Shown here: one piece after another, positions 27,112 through 36,107 of the stretch
Position numbering within the stretch: position 1 is the stretch's first letter
How the letters are laid out: every line of letters begins with the position of its first letter
DNA from: an uncultured Pelagibacteraceae bacterium
GTDB taxonomy: Bacteria > Pseudomonadota > Alphaproteobacteria > Pelagibacterales > Pelagibacteraceae
Assembly (NCBI GenBank): GCA_902583295.1
Contig: CACHUY010000010.1
Span: 1-41,720, forward strand
DNA length: 41,720 nucleotides
Direction: 5' to 3'
Program-made: the position numbers and the translations under genes
Notes under the pieces: model-generated
The model's input: only the letters and a program-made list of their open reading frames with translations
Database searches by the model: none
Told to the model about the DNA's origin: nothing

Positions 27112-29981
27112 TGTTACATAATTCACAAAAAGATTTTTTGAGAAGACATATCGGTCCGTCTGAAGATGATCAAAAAAAAATGCTCAGTGAACTTAAATAT
27201 AGTTCTTTAGATGACCTTATAAAAAATACTGTTCCAGAGAAAATACGGTTTAAAGGTGAACTTAATATTGGCGAGTCTAATTCAGAATATGAAGCGCTAA
27301 GAAAATTAAAAGCAATTTCAAAAAAAAATAAGATTTATTCGAATTTTATTGGCATGGGTTATTATGGAACTTATACACCTTATGTGATTTTAAGAAATAT
27401 ATTAGAAAATCCTGGTTGGTATACTTCATACACACCTTATCAGCCTGAAGTAGCTCAAGGTAGGTTAGAAATGTTACTGAACTTCCAACAGATGATTGTT
27501 GATTTTACTGGTATGGACATTGCTAATGCATCTTTACTTGATGAAAGCACAGCTGCTGCTGAAGCCGTGGGTTTGAGTTACAGATTAAATAAAAGCGATT
27601 GCAAACTAGTATTTGTATCAGAAAACTGTCATCCACAAACGATTGATCTTATAAAAACTAGGGCAGAACCTATGGGGCTCAAAGTTCTTGTTGGGAATGA
27701 AGATAAAGTTTTAAATAATTTAAAAGAGGATGTTGTATGTGGAATTTTACAATATCCTGGAACTTTAGGTGACATTAAAGATCCAAGTGAGTCAATAAGT
27801 AAAATCCATAAAAAGAACGGTAAAGCGATACTTGCTTGCGATTTACTTTCACTTGCTAAGTTGAAAACACCAAGAGAACTTGGTGCTGATATAGCCGTGG
27901 GTAGTTCTCAACGTTTTGGAATTCCGATGGGTTATGGTGGACCTCACGCAGCATTTTTCGCGACAAAAGATGAATATAAAAGATCTTTACCTGGTAGATT
28001 AGTAGGGGTTTCAGTGGATAGACACGGAAATAAAGCCTACAGATTATCGTTACAAACTAGAGAACAACACATTAGAAGAGATAAAGCTACAAGCAACATT
28101 TGTACAGCTCAAGCCTTATTAGCAATTGTGTCAGCAGCATATGCTATTTACCACGGTCCAGATGGAATTAAAAATATTTCTGAAAGAGTATCTCAATTAG
28201 CAAAAAATTTTGCTGATAAAATTAAACAATCTGGATATGAATTGTATTCAGATTATTTTTTTGATACTGTAACTATTATCACTAGAGATAAGACTGATCA
28301 GATTTTCGAAAATGCTTTAAATCAAAAAGTTAATATTAGAAAAGTAAATTCAGAAATGTTATCTGTATCTTTCGATGAAAGAAAAAATGTTTATAGAGTA
28401 AATCAACTACTAAAAATTTTTAATGCAGCAGAATCAATTAAAAAAGAAGACCCTGTAGCAAATTTAGTAAATTTACCAAAAAATTTAATTAGAACTTCTA
28501 AATATTTAGAACACCCTGTTTTTAATTTATACCATTCAGAGACAGAAATGCTTAGATATCTTAAAAAGTTAGAAGATAAAGATATAGCTCTTAACAGAAC
28601 CATGATTGCATTAGGCTCATGTACTATGAAATTAAATGCTACTGCAGAAATGATACCTATTTCATGGAGAGAATTAGCTGAGCCCCATCCGTTTGTGCCG
28701 GTTGAACAGATGGAGGGTTATAGAGAATTGTTCACTGATCTTAAAAATTGGCTAAGATCAATTACTGGTTTTTCCGGAGTTTCGCTTCAGCCAAATGCAG
28801 GCGCTCAAGGTGAATATGCGGGATTAATGGTAATACGAAAATATCACCTAGACAGAGGTGATGAAAATAGAAATATATGTTTAATACCTAGCTCAGCACA
28901 TGGAACAAATCCAGCAAGTGCACAAATGGTTGGAATGAAAGTTGTAGTAGTTGATTGTGATAAAGAAGGAAATGTAGATTTTGAAGATTTAAAGAAAAAA
29001 GCAGAAACACATTCAGAAAATCTTGGAGCTTTGATGGTTACATACCCATCTACACATGGTGTTTTTGAAGAAAAAATATCAGATATCTGTGATTTAATTC
29101 ATAAACATGGTGGTCAAGTTTACATGGATGGCGCAAACCTGAATGCGCTCGTAGGCATTGCAAAACCTGGAAATTTTGGTCCAGATGTTTGTCATATAAA
29201 CTTACACAAAACTTTCTGTATTCCACATGGTGGTGGAGGACCAGGTATGGGTCCAATTGCTTGCAAAAGACATTTACAAGTTTATCTGCCCAATCATCCA
29301 GTGGTTAAAGATTGTGGTCCTGCAACAGGTATAGGCGCAGTTTCCGCAGCACCTTGGGGTAGTTCAAGTATTTTATCTATTTCATGGATGTATATAAAAA
29401 TGATGGGATCTCAAGGTTTGAAATTAGCAACAGAAGTTGCCATTTTAAACGCCAATTATATAGCTCATAGATTAAAAAACCATTTTCCAATTTTATACAA
29501 AGGTACTAATGGGAATGTTGCCCATGAATGTATAATTGATATTAGATCAATTAAAAGCGAAACAGGTGTGAGTGAGGAAGACATTGCAAAAAGATTAATA
29601 GACTATGGGTTCCATGCACCAACCATGTCGTGGCCAGTTGCTGGTACAATGATGATTGAACCAACTGAGAGTGAAAGTTTACCAGAAATAGATAGATTTT
29701 GTGACGCTTTAATAAATATTAAAATGGAAATAGAAATGATTAAGTCGGGTAAATTTGATAAAGTAGATAATCCAATTAAAAATGCACCTCATACTGATAT
29801 TGAACTTTCATCAGATGAATGGGAACACAAATATTCTAGACAGCAAGCAGCGTATCCTGCAAAATTCTTGAAAACAAATAAATTTTGGCCTCCAGTCGCA
29901 AGAGTAGACAATGTTTATGGAGATAAAAATATTTTTTGTACTTGTCCTAGTATGGATGAGTTTAAAGAAGATGCAGCATAA
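27111..29981 (+). CDS. gcvP: Glycine dehydrogenase (decarboxylating), P protein
   Basis: PLP enzyme that decarboxylates glycine and loads the aminomethyl group onto GcvH. The 956 residues are the fused, homodimeric form, not the split GcvPA/PB form. It begins DFLRRHIGPSEDDQKKML. The N-terminal half contains DESTAAAEA; the C-terminal half has SSAHGTNPASAQM, MDGANLNALVGI, and the PLP lysine, Lys700, in HINLHKTFCIPHGGGGPG. No terminator follows and the next gene begins 6 nt later. Confidence 0.98.
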   Translation: MLHNSQKDFLRRHIGPSEDDQKKMLSELKYSSLDDLIKNTVPEKIRFKGELNIGESNSEYEALRKLKAISKKNKIYSNFIGMGYYGTYTPYVILRNILENPGWYTSYTPYQPEVAQGRLEMLLNFQQMIVDFTGMDIANASLLDESTAAAEAVGLSYRLNKSDCKLVFVSENCHPQTIDLIKTRAEPMGLKVLVGNEDKVLNNLKEDVVCGILQYPGTLGDIKDPSESISKIHKKNGKAILACDLLSLAKLKTPRELGADIAVGSSQRFGIPMGYGGPHAAFFATKDEYKRSLPGRLVGVSVDRHGNKAYRLSLQTREQHIRRDKATSNICTAQALLAIVSAAYAIYHGPDGIKNISERVSQLAKNFADKIKQSGYELYSDYFFDTVTIITRDKTDQIFENALNQKVNIRKVNSEMLSVSFDERKNVYRVNQLLKIFNAAESIKKEDPVANLVNLPKNLIRTSKYLEHPVFNLYHSETEMLRYLKKLEDKDIALNRTMIALGSCTMKLNATAEMIPISWRELAEPHPFVPVEQMEGYRELFTDLKNWLRSITGFSGVSLQPNAGAQGEYAGLMVIRKYHLDRGDENRNICLIPSSAHGTNPASAQMVGMKVVVVDCDKEGNVDFEDLKKKAETHSENLGALMVTYPSTHGVFEEKISDICDLIHKHGGQVYMDGANLNALVGIAKPGNFGPDVCHINLHKTFCIPHGGGGPGMGPIACKRHLQVYLPNHPVVKDCGPATGIGAVSAAPWGSSSILSISWMYIKMMGSQGLKLATEVAILNANYIAHRLKNHFPILYKGTNGNVAHECIIDIRSIKSETGVSEEDIAKRLIDYGFHAPTMSWPVAGTMMIEPTESESLPEIDRFCDALINIKMEIEMIKSGKFDKVDNPIKNAPHTDIELSSDEWEHKYSRQQAAYPAKFLKTNKFWPPVARVDNVYGDKNIFCTCPSMDEFKEDAA

Positions 29982-29987
29982 AAATTA

Positions 29988-31226
29988 ATGAAAATTGCTG
30001 TTGTTGGTTCGGGTATTTCTGGTTTAAGTGCTGCATACTATTTATCAAAAAAACATCATGTAGATCTTTTTGAAAAAGAAGACCGTTTTGGTGGCCACTC
30101 ACATACAATCGATCTTACTTTTGAAGAAAAAAAAGTCTCTGTTGATATAGGTTTTATTGTATTTAACTTTCAAACATACCCAAGTTTAATAAAATTTTTT
30201 AAAGAAAATAATATTGAAATTGAAAAGAGTGACATGTCTTTTTCTGTTTCAGTTGATAATACCAATTTTGAATATTGTGGAAAAGGATTAAGTGGTATTT
30301 TCTCTAATAGATTAAATTTGTTTAATTTAAAATTTTTAAAAATGTTCTTTGATATAATTAAATTTTATAAAAAAAGTGATCAAGAAAGTATCTCAGAAGA
30401 AAAGTCAACGTTAGGTGAATATCTCGAAAATAATAGATTATCAAAACCATTTATAGACTACCATATAATTCCAATGGTTTCAGCTATTTGGTCAATGCCT
30501 CCATTAGAGGCAAGTAAGATGCCAATAAGTTTTTTTTTAAAATTTTTTCAAAATCATGGTTTATTTAAATTAAAAAACAGACCTCAATGGTATACTGTAT
30601 CTAATAGAAGCAGAACTTATGTAAATCACATCATATCAAACATTAGTGGTGAGCATTATAAAAATTATAAAGTAAAAAAATTAAAAAGAAAGTCTTCAGG
30701 TATTGATTTATACTATGGAGGGCAAAGTGAGTTTTTTGATTATGACAAAGTAGTTATAGCAACTCATGCAGATGAAGCTTTAGAAATAATTGATAATCCA
30801 ACAGAGGACGAAAAAAAAATTCTATCTAATTTTAGCTATAAAGAAAATATTGCGTATATTCATACTGATGTTAGAGCCATGCCTAAGAACAAAAAAGCGT
30901 GGAGTTCTTGGAATTCATCTATCGACGATAAAGATGTTGAAAAGAACTCAATTAGTTATTGGTTAAATTTGTTACAAAATTTAAAGTGCGAACAAGATAT
31001 TTTTTTGACCTTAAATCCATATTTTGAGATTGATAAGTCAAAAATACTTAAAAAAGTTAGATTTACTCATCCATATTATGATCAAAAAGCATTGGATACG
31101 CAACACGAGCTGTCTAAATTACAAAATCAAAAAGATTTACTTTTTTGTGGGAGTTATTTTGGTTACGGATTTCATGAAGATGGAATAAAATCATCTATTG
31201 AAATGCTGAATAACCTTAATGATTAA
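29988..31226 (+). CDS. FAD-dependent amine-oxidase-like oxidoreductase (Cfa-cluster type)
   Basis: A 412-residue flavoprotein. The dinucleotide-binding motif is at the N-terminus (VVGSGISGLSAAYYLSKKH, residues 4-22), followed by DLFEKEDRFGGHSHT, the second FAD element of amine-oxidase/desaturase-like enzymes. A C-terminal FAD motif LLFCGSYFGYGFHEDGIKSS is near 382-401. This exact type occurs next to DUF1365 and cyclopropane-fatty-acid synthase genes in many proteobacteria and is thought to act on modified membrane lipids; its reaction is not established here. It starts 6 nt after gcvP and overlaps the DUF1365 gene by 8 nt. Confidence 0.85.
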   Translation: MKIAVVGSGISGLSAAYYLSKKHHVDLFEKEDRFGGHSHTIDLTFEEKKVSVDIGFIVFNFQTYPSLIKFFKENNIEIEKSDMSFSVSVDNTNFEYCGKGLSGIFSNRLNLFNLKFLKMFFDIIKFYKKSDQESISEEKSTLGEYLENNRLSKPFIDYHIIPMVSAIWSMPPLEASKMPISFFLKFFQNHGLFKLKNRPQWYTVSNRSRTYVNHIISNISGEHYKNYKVKKLKRKSSGIDLYYGGQSEFFDYDKVVIATHADEALEIIDNPTEDEKKILSNFSYKENIAYIHTDVRAMPKNKKAWSSWNSSIDDKDVEKNSISYWLNLLQNLKCEQDIFLTLNPYFEIDKSKILKKVRFTHPYYDQKALDTQHELSKLQNQKDLLFCGSYFGYGFHEDGIKSSIEMLNNLND

Positions 31227-31983
31227 CTCTTGTATTTACACTGGAACAGTAATCCATAAACGATTTAAACCTAAAGAGCATTTCTTTAAATATAAAGTTT
31301 TTTCATTGTTCATAGATTTATCTGAACTTGAGACATTAAATGATAAAATAAGATTTTTTTCTCTAAATCGTTTTAATTTAATCAGTTTTCAAGAAAAAGA
31401 TCATGGAGATCGAGACGGTTCATCCCTCGTCGAATGGGTAAAAAAAAACCTGAAACAAAATAATATTAATTCGGAAAATATTAAAATTAAACTTTTGTGT
31501 TACCCAAGAATATTGGGATACGTATTTAATCCACTCAGTATTTTTTTTGTTTACGATGATCAAGAACAGTTAATATCAATCTTATATGAAGTAAAAAATA
31601 CTTTTGGAGAACAACATACTTATGTATTTAGAGTGGATGATAAAAATAATTTAATAAAGAATAATTGCTCAAAGAAATTCCATGTATCTCCATTTATTGA
31701 AATGGACTGTCAATATTTTTTTAAAATATTAAAACCAGGAGATAAATTATCTGTAATTATTGACCAATATGATAAGGACGGAAAGATTTTGTTTGCTTCT
31801 CAAGATGGTGTAAGAAATGACCTAAATAGTAAACACTTAATTAAATCTTATCTAAAACATCCTTTAATGACTTTAAAAATTATATCTGCGATACATTTTG
31901 AAGCGTTTAAATTGTGGTTAAAAGGAATAAAGTTAGTCAAAAAAAGGTTTAATATCAAAAACAATTTAACAGTCGAGAATTAA
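31219..31983 (+). CDS. DUF1365 family protein
   Basis: A 254-residue protein recognised by SCIYTGTVIHKRFKPKEHFF at the start, then DHGDRDGSSLVEWVK, LCYPRILGYVFNPLSIFFVY and NTFGEQHTYVF, all hallmarks of DUF1365. Members are found almost only in the FAD oxidoreductase - DUF1365 - Cfa gene order seen here and are presumed to support fatty-acid modification, with no proven activity. The gene overlaps the upstream gene by 8 nt and shares TAATG-like bases with cfa. Confidence 0.88.
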   Translation: MINSCIYTGTVIHKRFKPKEHFFKYKVFSLFIDLSELETLNDKIRFFSLNRFNLISFQEKDHGDRDGSSLVEWVKKNLKQNNINSENIKIKLLCYPRILGYVFNPLSIFFVYDDQEQLISILYEVKNTFGEQHTYVFRVDDKNNLIKNNCSKKFHVSPFIEMDCQYFFKILKPGDKLSVIIDQYDKDGKILFASQDGVRNDLNSKHLIKSYLKHPLMTLKIISAIHFEAFKLWLKGIKLVKKRFNIKNNLTVEN

Positions 31984-33161
31984 TGTTTTTAAATAAAATA
32001 TCAGATAAATTGGTTTTTAATTTTTTGAGTAAGATTGATTATGGATATCTCGAGATTAAAACTTTTGATGGAGAACTTCTCAAGTTTGGAAATCAAGAAG
32101 AACCACTTAGTGCTAATATAATTATAAAAAAACCAAATTTTAATTATAATTTAATACACGGTGGAAGTATTGGTTTTGCTGAGTCTTATATGAGAGGTGA
32201 ATTTGAAACAGATAATCTTTCTAATCTGATAGAGTTAACAGCAAGAAATATTAAAATTATCCATAGGTTTTCTGGTTTACTTGATGTGCCAGTAATTAAT
32301 TATATAAAAAACAAAATAATTAAAAATACAAAAAGTAGGAGTAAAGAAAATATCGCAAAACATTATGATTTAGGAAATGAATTTTTCTCATTATGGCTTG
32401 ATGATACTTTAACTTATTCAAGTGCCATATTTAATGATCATTCTGAAAATTTATCTGAAGCGCAAAACAATAAATATCAAAAATTAATCGATCTTATTAA
32501 ACCAAATAATGGTGACAAAGTTTTAGAAATTGGCTGCGGTTGGGGTGGTTTTGCTGAGTACTTAGGTAAAAAATATGATGTAAAACTTGATTGTATAACC
32601 ATTTCAAAAAAACAATTTGAATACGCCAAAGAACGAATTCACAAATGTGGTTTGAATGAAAAAGTTAATATTGAGATAAAAGATTATAGAGATTTACAAG
32701 GAAAATATAATTCTATTGCTTCAATAGAAATGATTGAGGCTGTTGGGCAAAACTATCTTGATGCTTATTTTAAAACCATAAAAGACAATTTATCAGGTGG
32801 TGGTAAAGCGGCTATTCAAGCAATAACAATTGATGACAGTTTATTTGATAGATACAAAAACAAACAAGATTTTATTCAAAAATATATATTTCCTGGAGGA
32901 TTTCTTCCCAACAAAAACAGCATAAATAAATATGTTTCAGATAACGGTTTAACAGTTAACTCATATATCTCATATGCAGATCACTATGCTAATACTTTAG
33001 AAATTTGGAGAAATGAATTTGTTAAGAAATGGGAATTGATTAAAAATCAAGGATTTGATTTAAAATTTAAAAGAATGTGGGAGTTTTATCTATCCTACTG
33101 TGAAGCTGGTTTTAAATCAAAGAATATAGATCTAATTCAATTTTCACTTCAAAACAAATAA
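31983..33161 (+). CDS. cfa: Cyclopropane-fatty-acyl-phospholipid synthase family methyltransferase
   Basis: SAM-dependent enzyme that acts on double bonds of acyl chains in membrane phospholipids. The 392 residues contain HGGSIGFAESYMRGEFETDN, ENIAKHYDLGNEFFSLWLDD, the SAM motif VLEIGCGWGGFAEYLGKKY (about 181-199), SIEMIEAVG and FIQKYIFPGGFLP. The last two are the catalytic bicarbonate and lipid-site sequences of Cfa. It could form a cyclopropane ring or only a methyl branch; relatives of this operon type in other alphaproteobacteria make methylated or furan acyl chains. The gene symbol refers to the family. Confidence 0.9.
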   Translation: MFLNKISDKLVFNFLSKIDYGYLEIKTFDGELLKFGNQEEPLSANIIIKKPNFNYNLIHGGSIGFAESYMRGEFETDNLSNLIELTARNIKIIHRFSGLLDVPVINYIKNKIIKNTKSRSKENIAKHYDLGNEFFSLWLDDTLTYSSAIFNDHSENLSEAQNNKYQKLIDLIKPNNGDKVLEIGCGWGGFAEYLGKKYDVKLDCITISKKQFEYAKERIHKCGLNEKVNIEIKDYRDLQGKYNSIASIEMIEAVGQNYLDAYFKTIKDNLSGGGKAAIQAITIDDSLFDRYKNKQDFIQKYIFPGGFLPNKNSINKYVSDNGLTVNSYISYADHYANTLEIWRNEFVKKWELIKNQGFDLKFKRMWEFYLSYCEAGFKSKNIDLIQFSLQNK

Positions 33162-33179
33162 CTGATAAAAAGGATATAT

Positions 33180-33728
33180 ATGCAAAATATTAAATTAATT
33201 AAATCTATTTCATTGATAATTTGTGCTTTCTTAATTACAAGTTGTTCAAATAATAGTGCTATGAAACCAGAAGATTTTAAAAATAAAGAACCAAGATTAA
33301 TAATAGAAGAATATTTAAGTGGAAATGTTAAGGCATGGGGTGTTTTACAAAATAGATCAGGTAAAGTTACAAGACAGTTTAATGCTGATTTAAATGGGAC
33401 ATGGGATGGCAAACAGTTAATCTTAAAAGAAAAATTTAATTGGGATGATGGTGAAGTTCAGGATAGGGAATGGACAATAAATAAAATTGATGAACATAAT
33501 TATGAAGGAACTGCAGGTGATGTTGTAGGTAAAGCTAAAGGTTATTCGTATGGTCCAGCTTTTAAATTTGAATATGTTTTATTAGTTCCAGTAAAAGGAA
33601 AAGAATTAAAAATTACATTTGATGATTGGATTTTTAAACAAGATGACCGTGTTGCAATAAATAGAGCAACGATGACAAAATTTGGTTTTAAAGTTGCTGA
33701 GCTGACAGTAGTATTTGTTAAAGATTAA
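33180..33728 (+). CDS. DUF3833 lipoprotein
   Basis: A 182-residue protein with a lipoprotein signal: a hydrophobic stretch then the lipobox LITSC near 19-23, giving a lipid-anchored cysteine. The mature part shows the DUF3833 pattern FKNKEPRLIIEEYLSGNV, GVLQNRSGKVTRQF, DGEVQDREWTI and the closing FDDWIFKQDDRVAINRATMT. It always travels with the Cfa/DUF1365 set; function unknown. AAAGGA stands 8 nt before the ATG. Its stop abuts the stop of the SDR gene on the other strand (TAATTA). Confidence 0.87.
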   Translation: MQNIKLIKSISLIICAFLITSCSNNSAMKPEDFKNKEPRLIIEEYLSGNVKAWGVLQNRSGKVTRQFNADLNGTWDGKQLILKEKFNWDDGEVQDREWTINKIDEHNYEGTAGDVVGKAKGYSYGPAFKFEYVLLVPVKGKELKITFDDWIFKQDDRVAINRATMTKFGFKVAELTVVFVKD

Positions 33729-34487
33729 TTATTTCTTTTGATATTTTGTCAATCGACCTACTAAATTAAAATATAATTTACTAGGCAGAAAACTTAAAAT
33801 TTTAAGTGTGAGTGTAAGTGCTTTTGGAAAATGAATCTCAAAAGAATTTTTATTAACCAACCCATCGTAAATTTGATCTGCAGCATATTCTGGTGTCTTT
33901 AGGAAAGGCATTTTAAAATCATTTTTATCTGTCATTGGAGTTTTTATAAATCCAGGTGATACTAAACAAACTCGAACGTTAGATCTTTTAAAATCAAAAT
34001 ATAGGCTTTCAGCTAAATTATTTAACGCAGATTTAGATGGACCATAGCCTGTAGAATTAGGTAGACCTCTGTACCCAGCGATAGAGGAAACTATTGTAAT
34101 TATACCATTTTTTCTGTTTTTAAAGTGTTGCTCAACAGCTTTAATAGTATTTACAGTTCCAAAAAAATTTACTTTAAATACCTCTTCCATTTGTTCTACA
34201 TCAATGTCTTTTTCTTTTTTAGGGTTCCATGTTCCTGTTGAAAAAAAACAAATATCGATATCATTAAATTTATTTTTAATTTCATTGAACACTTCAACAC
34301 AATTTTCTTTATGAGTAACATCTAAAGGAAAAGCTGATATATTTTCATATTGATCACAAAGTTCGTTTAATAATTCTACTCTTCTTGCAGAAATAGCAAC
34401 ATTCCATCCTTTACTAGAAAATTTAATAGCTAAGGCTTTACCGATACCTGTACTCCCGCCTGTGATCCATATTGTTTTTTTATTCAT
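33729..34487 (-). CDS. Short-chain dehydrogenase/reductase (SDR)
   Basis: A 252-residue classical SDR: NAD(P)-binding TGGSTGIGKALA near 8-19, the NISAFPLDV Asp region, catalytic SSIAGYRG and YGPSKSAL (Tyr-x3-Lys), then LVSPGFIKTPMT. The Arg pair in ISARRVELL suggests NADP(H). A membrane-leaning tail (LTLKILSFLPSKLYFNLVGRL) is present. SDRs of this kind belong to the same photo-oxidative/Cfa gene set in other proteobacteria, so the substrate may be a lipid-derived alcohol or ketone; that is inference. It is transcribed away from tspO with 23 bp between start codons. Confidence 0.85.
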   Translation of the reverse strand: MNKKTIWITGGSTGIGKALAIKFSSKGWNVAISARRVELLNELCDQYENISAFPLDVTHKENCVEVFNEIKNKFNDIDICFFSTGTWNPKKEKDIDVEQMEEVFKVNFFGTVNTIKAVEQHFKNRKNGIITIVSSIAGYRGLPNSTGYGPSKSALNNLAESLYFDFKRSNVRVCLVSPGFIKTPMTDKNDFKMPFLKTPEYAADQIYDGLVNKNSFEIHFPKALTLTLKILSFLPSKLYFNLVGRLTKYQKK

Positions 34488-34510
34488 ACTTAATCGTATA
34501 TATTACTAAC
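34488..34510. promoter_or_regulatory. 23-bp divergent promoter region between SDR and tspO
   Basis: Only 23 bp separate the two start codons. A TATATATT block (34497-34504) can act as -10 in both directions: TATATT for tspO and TATATA for the SDR gene. In each case the predicted start lies at or within a few bases of the ATG, so both messages would be leaderless or nearly so. Confidence 0.35.
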
Positions 34511-34978
34511 ATGTTTAAAAATAAATTTTTAACATTTATGTCCTTTCTTCTGGTCACTTTTGGAGCTTCAGCTATTGGAGGCTTATCTACAATAAATTAC
34601 AAAGAGCCATGGTATTCATTATTAAATAAACCAAGCTTTAATCCTCCAGATTGGGTTTTTGGACCTGTGTGGACGACTTTGTATTTGATGATGACACTTG
34701 CAATATGGTTATTTTGGCACTCAAAGAGTAGTGATAAAAATACAGTTTATGTTTATTTAATTCATCTGCTATTTAATGCAACTTGGAGTGTAGTTTTCTT
34801 TGTTGTTCACAATATGGTCTTGGCTTTATTTGTATTAATTTTATTAATTGGACTGATAATTAATCTCATTTTAAGATTTAAACGTGTCAATGTAGTTAGT
34901 TACTATTTAATGATTCCTTATTTACTTTGGTGTAGCTTTGCACTATTCCTCAATATTAATCTAATAATGATAAATTAA
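34511..34978 (+). CDS. tspO: TspO/MBR family membrane protein
   Basis: A 155-residue protein with five membrane helices. Family hallmarks are ASAIGGLSTINYKEPWYSLL, NKPSFNPPDWVFGPVWTTLY (Trp-rich loop) and LFNATWSVVFF. TspO binds tetrapyrroles and in photosynthetic alphaproteobacteria tunes the response to light and oxygen. I start it at the ATG at 34511; 13 further in-frame codons upstream would overlap the SDR gene and do not look like TspO. The next gene begins 1 nt after its stop. Confidence 0.9.
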   Translation: MFKNKFLTFMSFLLVTFGASAIGGLSTINYKEPWYSLLNKPSFNPPDWVFGPVWTTLYLMMTLAIWLFWHSKSSDKNTVYVYLIHLLFNATWSVVFFVVHNMVLALFVLILLIGLIINLILRFKRVNVVSYYLMIPYLLWCSFALFLNINLIMIN

Positions 34979-34979
34979 T

Positions 34980-36083
34980 ATGGATGATGTTGTAGTAATA
35001 GGTGGTGGAATTATTGGGGCAGCAACAGCCTATTTTTTATCTAAAGAGGGCAGAAAAGTTAAAGTAATCGAGAGAGATCCCACATACAAAACTGCATCAT
35101 TCCCTTTATCTTTAGGTGGGTTTAGAAGACAATTTTTCCAAAAAGAAAATATTCTATTAGGAAAATTTGCTAGAGAATTTATTAATCAAATCCCACAATT
35201 ATTAAAAACTGAAAAAAATCCAAACCCTACTGCTAGTATGGTAACAAATGGTTATTTGTTAATGTTTGGACCCGAACATGCCGAAGAACAATACCGAGCA
35301 TTAGAAAATCATAAGAAGTGTGAGGCAGGAACAAAAAATATTAAAGGTTCAGAATTATCAGATATATTTCCTTATATAAGTAATGAGGGAATAGAAACAG
35401 CAACTTATACAGATAACCAAACTGAAGGTTGGATTGACCCTTTTCTTTTTCATACAGCTTTAAAAAGCAAAGCAATTGAGCTTGGAGCTGAATTCATTAA
35501 AGGAGAAATTAAAAACATTTCTGAAGTCAAGGCTAAAACTATTGTTTCTGCTGCAGGTTGTTGGACAAAAAAATTACTTGAAGATATTCCTGTAGTACCA
35601 CAAAAGCACACAGTATTTAGAGTTAAATGTCCAAAATATATAAAAGAAATGCCTCTAACAGGAGACCTAACAACAGGAGTTTATTGGAGACCAGAGGGCG
35701 GTGAATACCTCGCTGGATCACCTATTTCTGTGTTTGATGCTGATGACTTAGAACCAGCATGGAATGATTTTGAAGAGTTGGTATGGCCAGCATTAGCAAA
35801 AAGAATTCCAGCTTTTGAAGAACTTAAATTAACTGGGGGATGGGCTGGATATTATGATTGCAACAAATTAGACAATAATGCAGTTGTTGGAAAGCACCCA
35901 AAGTATGAAAATGTTTATATGGCATCAGGTTTTACGGGAAGAGGATTAATGCAAGCACCTGGTATTGGAAGAGCCCTAACAGAATTAATTACTACAGGAT
36001 CTTATCAAACAATAGATATAACTGATTTTTCAGTTGAGAGGGTTCTTGGAAATAAAGCTAGACCAGAACCTTATGTTTTGTAA
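34980..36083 (+). CDS. DAO-family FAD oxidoreductase (sarcosine oxidase beta/glycine oxidase-like)
   Basis: A 367-residue flavoprotein with the FAD motif DVVVIGGGIIGAATAYFLSK at 3-22, VKVIERDP next, SLGGFRRQFF, TEGWIDPFLFHTALKSKA, TIVSAAGCWTK and the C-terminal YMASGFTGRGLMQAPGIG near 310-327. This arrangement fits the D-amino-acid-oxidase superfamily branch that demethylates or oxidises small amines such as sarcosine and dimethylglycine. The exact substrate is not readable. Given the gcv operon nearby, use of a glycine-yielding methylated amine is attractive but inferred. It follows tspO by 1 nt. Confidence 0.83.
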   Translation: MDDVVVIGGGIIGAATAYFLSKEGRKVKVIERDPTYKTASFPLSLGGFRRQFFQKENILLGKFAREFINQIPQLLKTEKNPNPTASMVTNGYLLMFGPEHAEEQYRALENHKKCEAGTKNIKGSELSDIFPYISNEGIETATYTDNQTEGWIDPFLFHTALKSKAIELGAEFIKGEIKNISEVKAKTIVSAAGCWTKKLLEDIPVVPQKHTVFRVKCPKYIKEMPLTGDLTTGVYWRPEGGEYLAGSPISVFDADDLEPAWNDFEELVWPALAKRIPAFEELKLTGGWAGYYDCNKLDNNAVVGKHPKYENVYMASGFTGRGLMQAPGIGRALTELITTGSYQTIDITDFSVERVLGNKARPEPYVL

Positions 36084-36107
36084 AAGACAATTATTTATAA
36101 ATTTATT

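Noticed and set aside
34472..34510. Extra 13 codons before the TspO start.
   Set aside because: They overlap the SDR start codon on the other strand and the TATA-rich gap; TspO proteins start close to the ATG at 34511.
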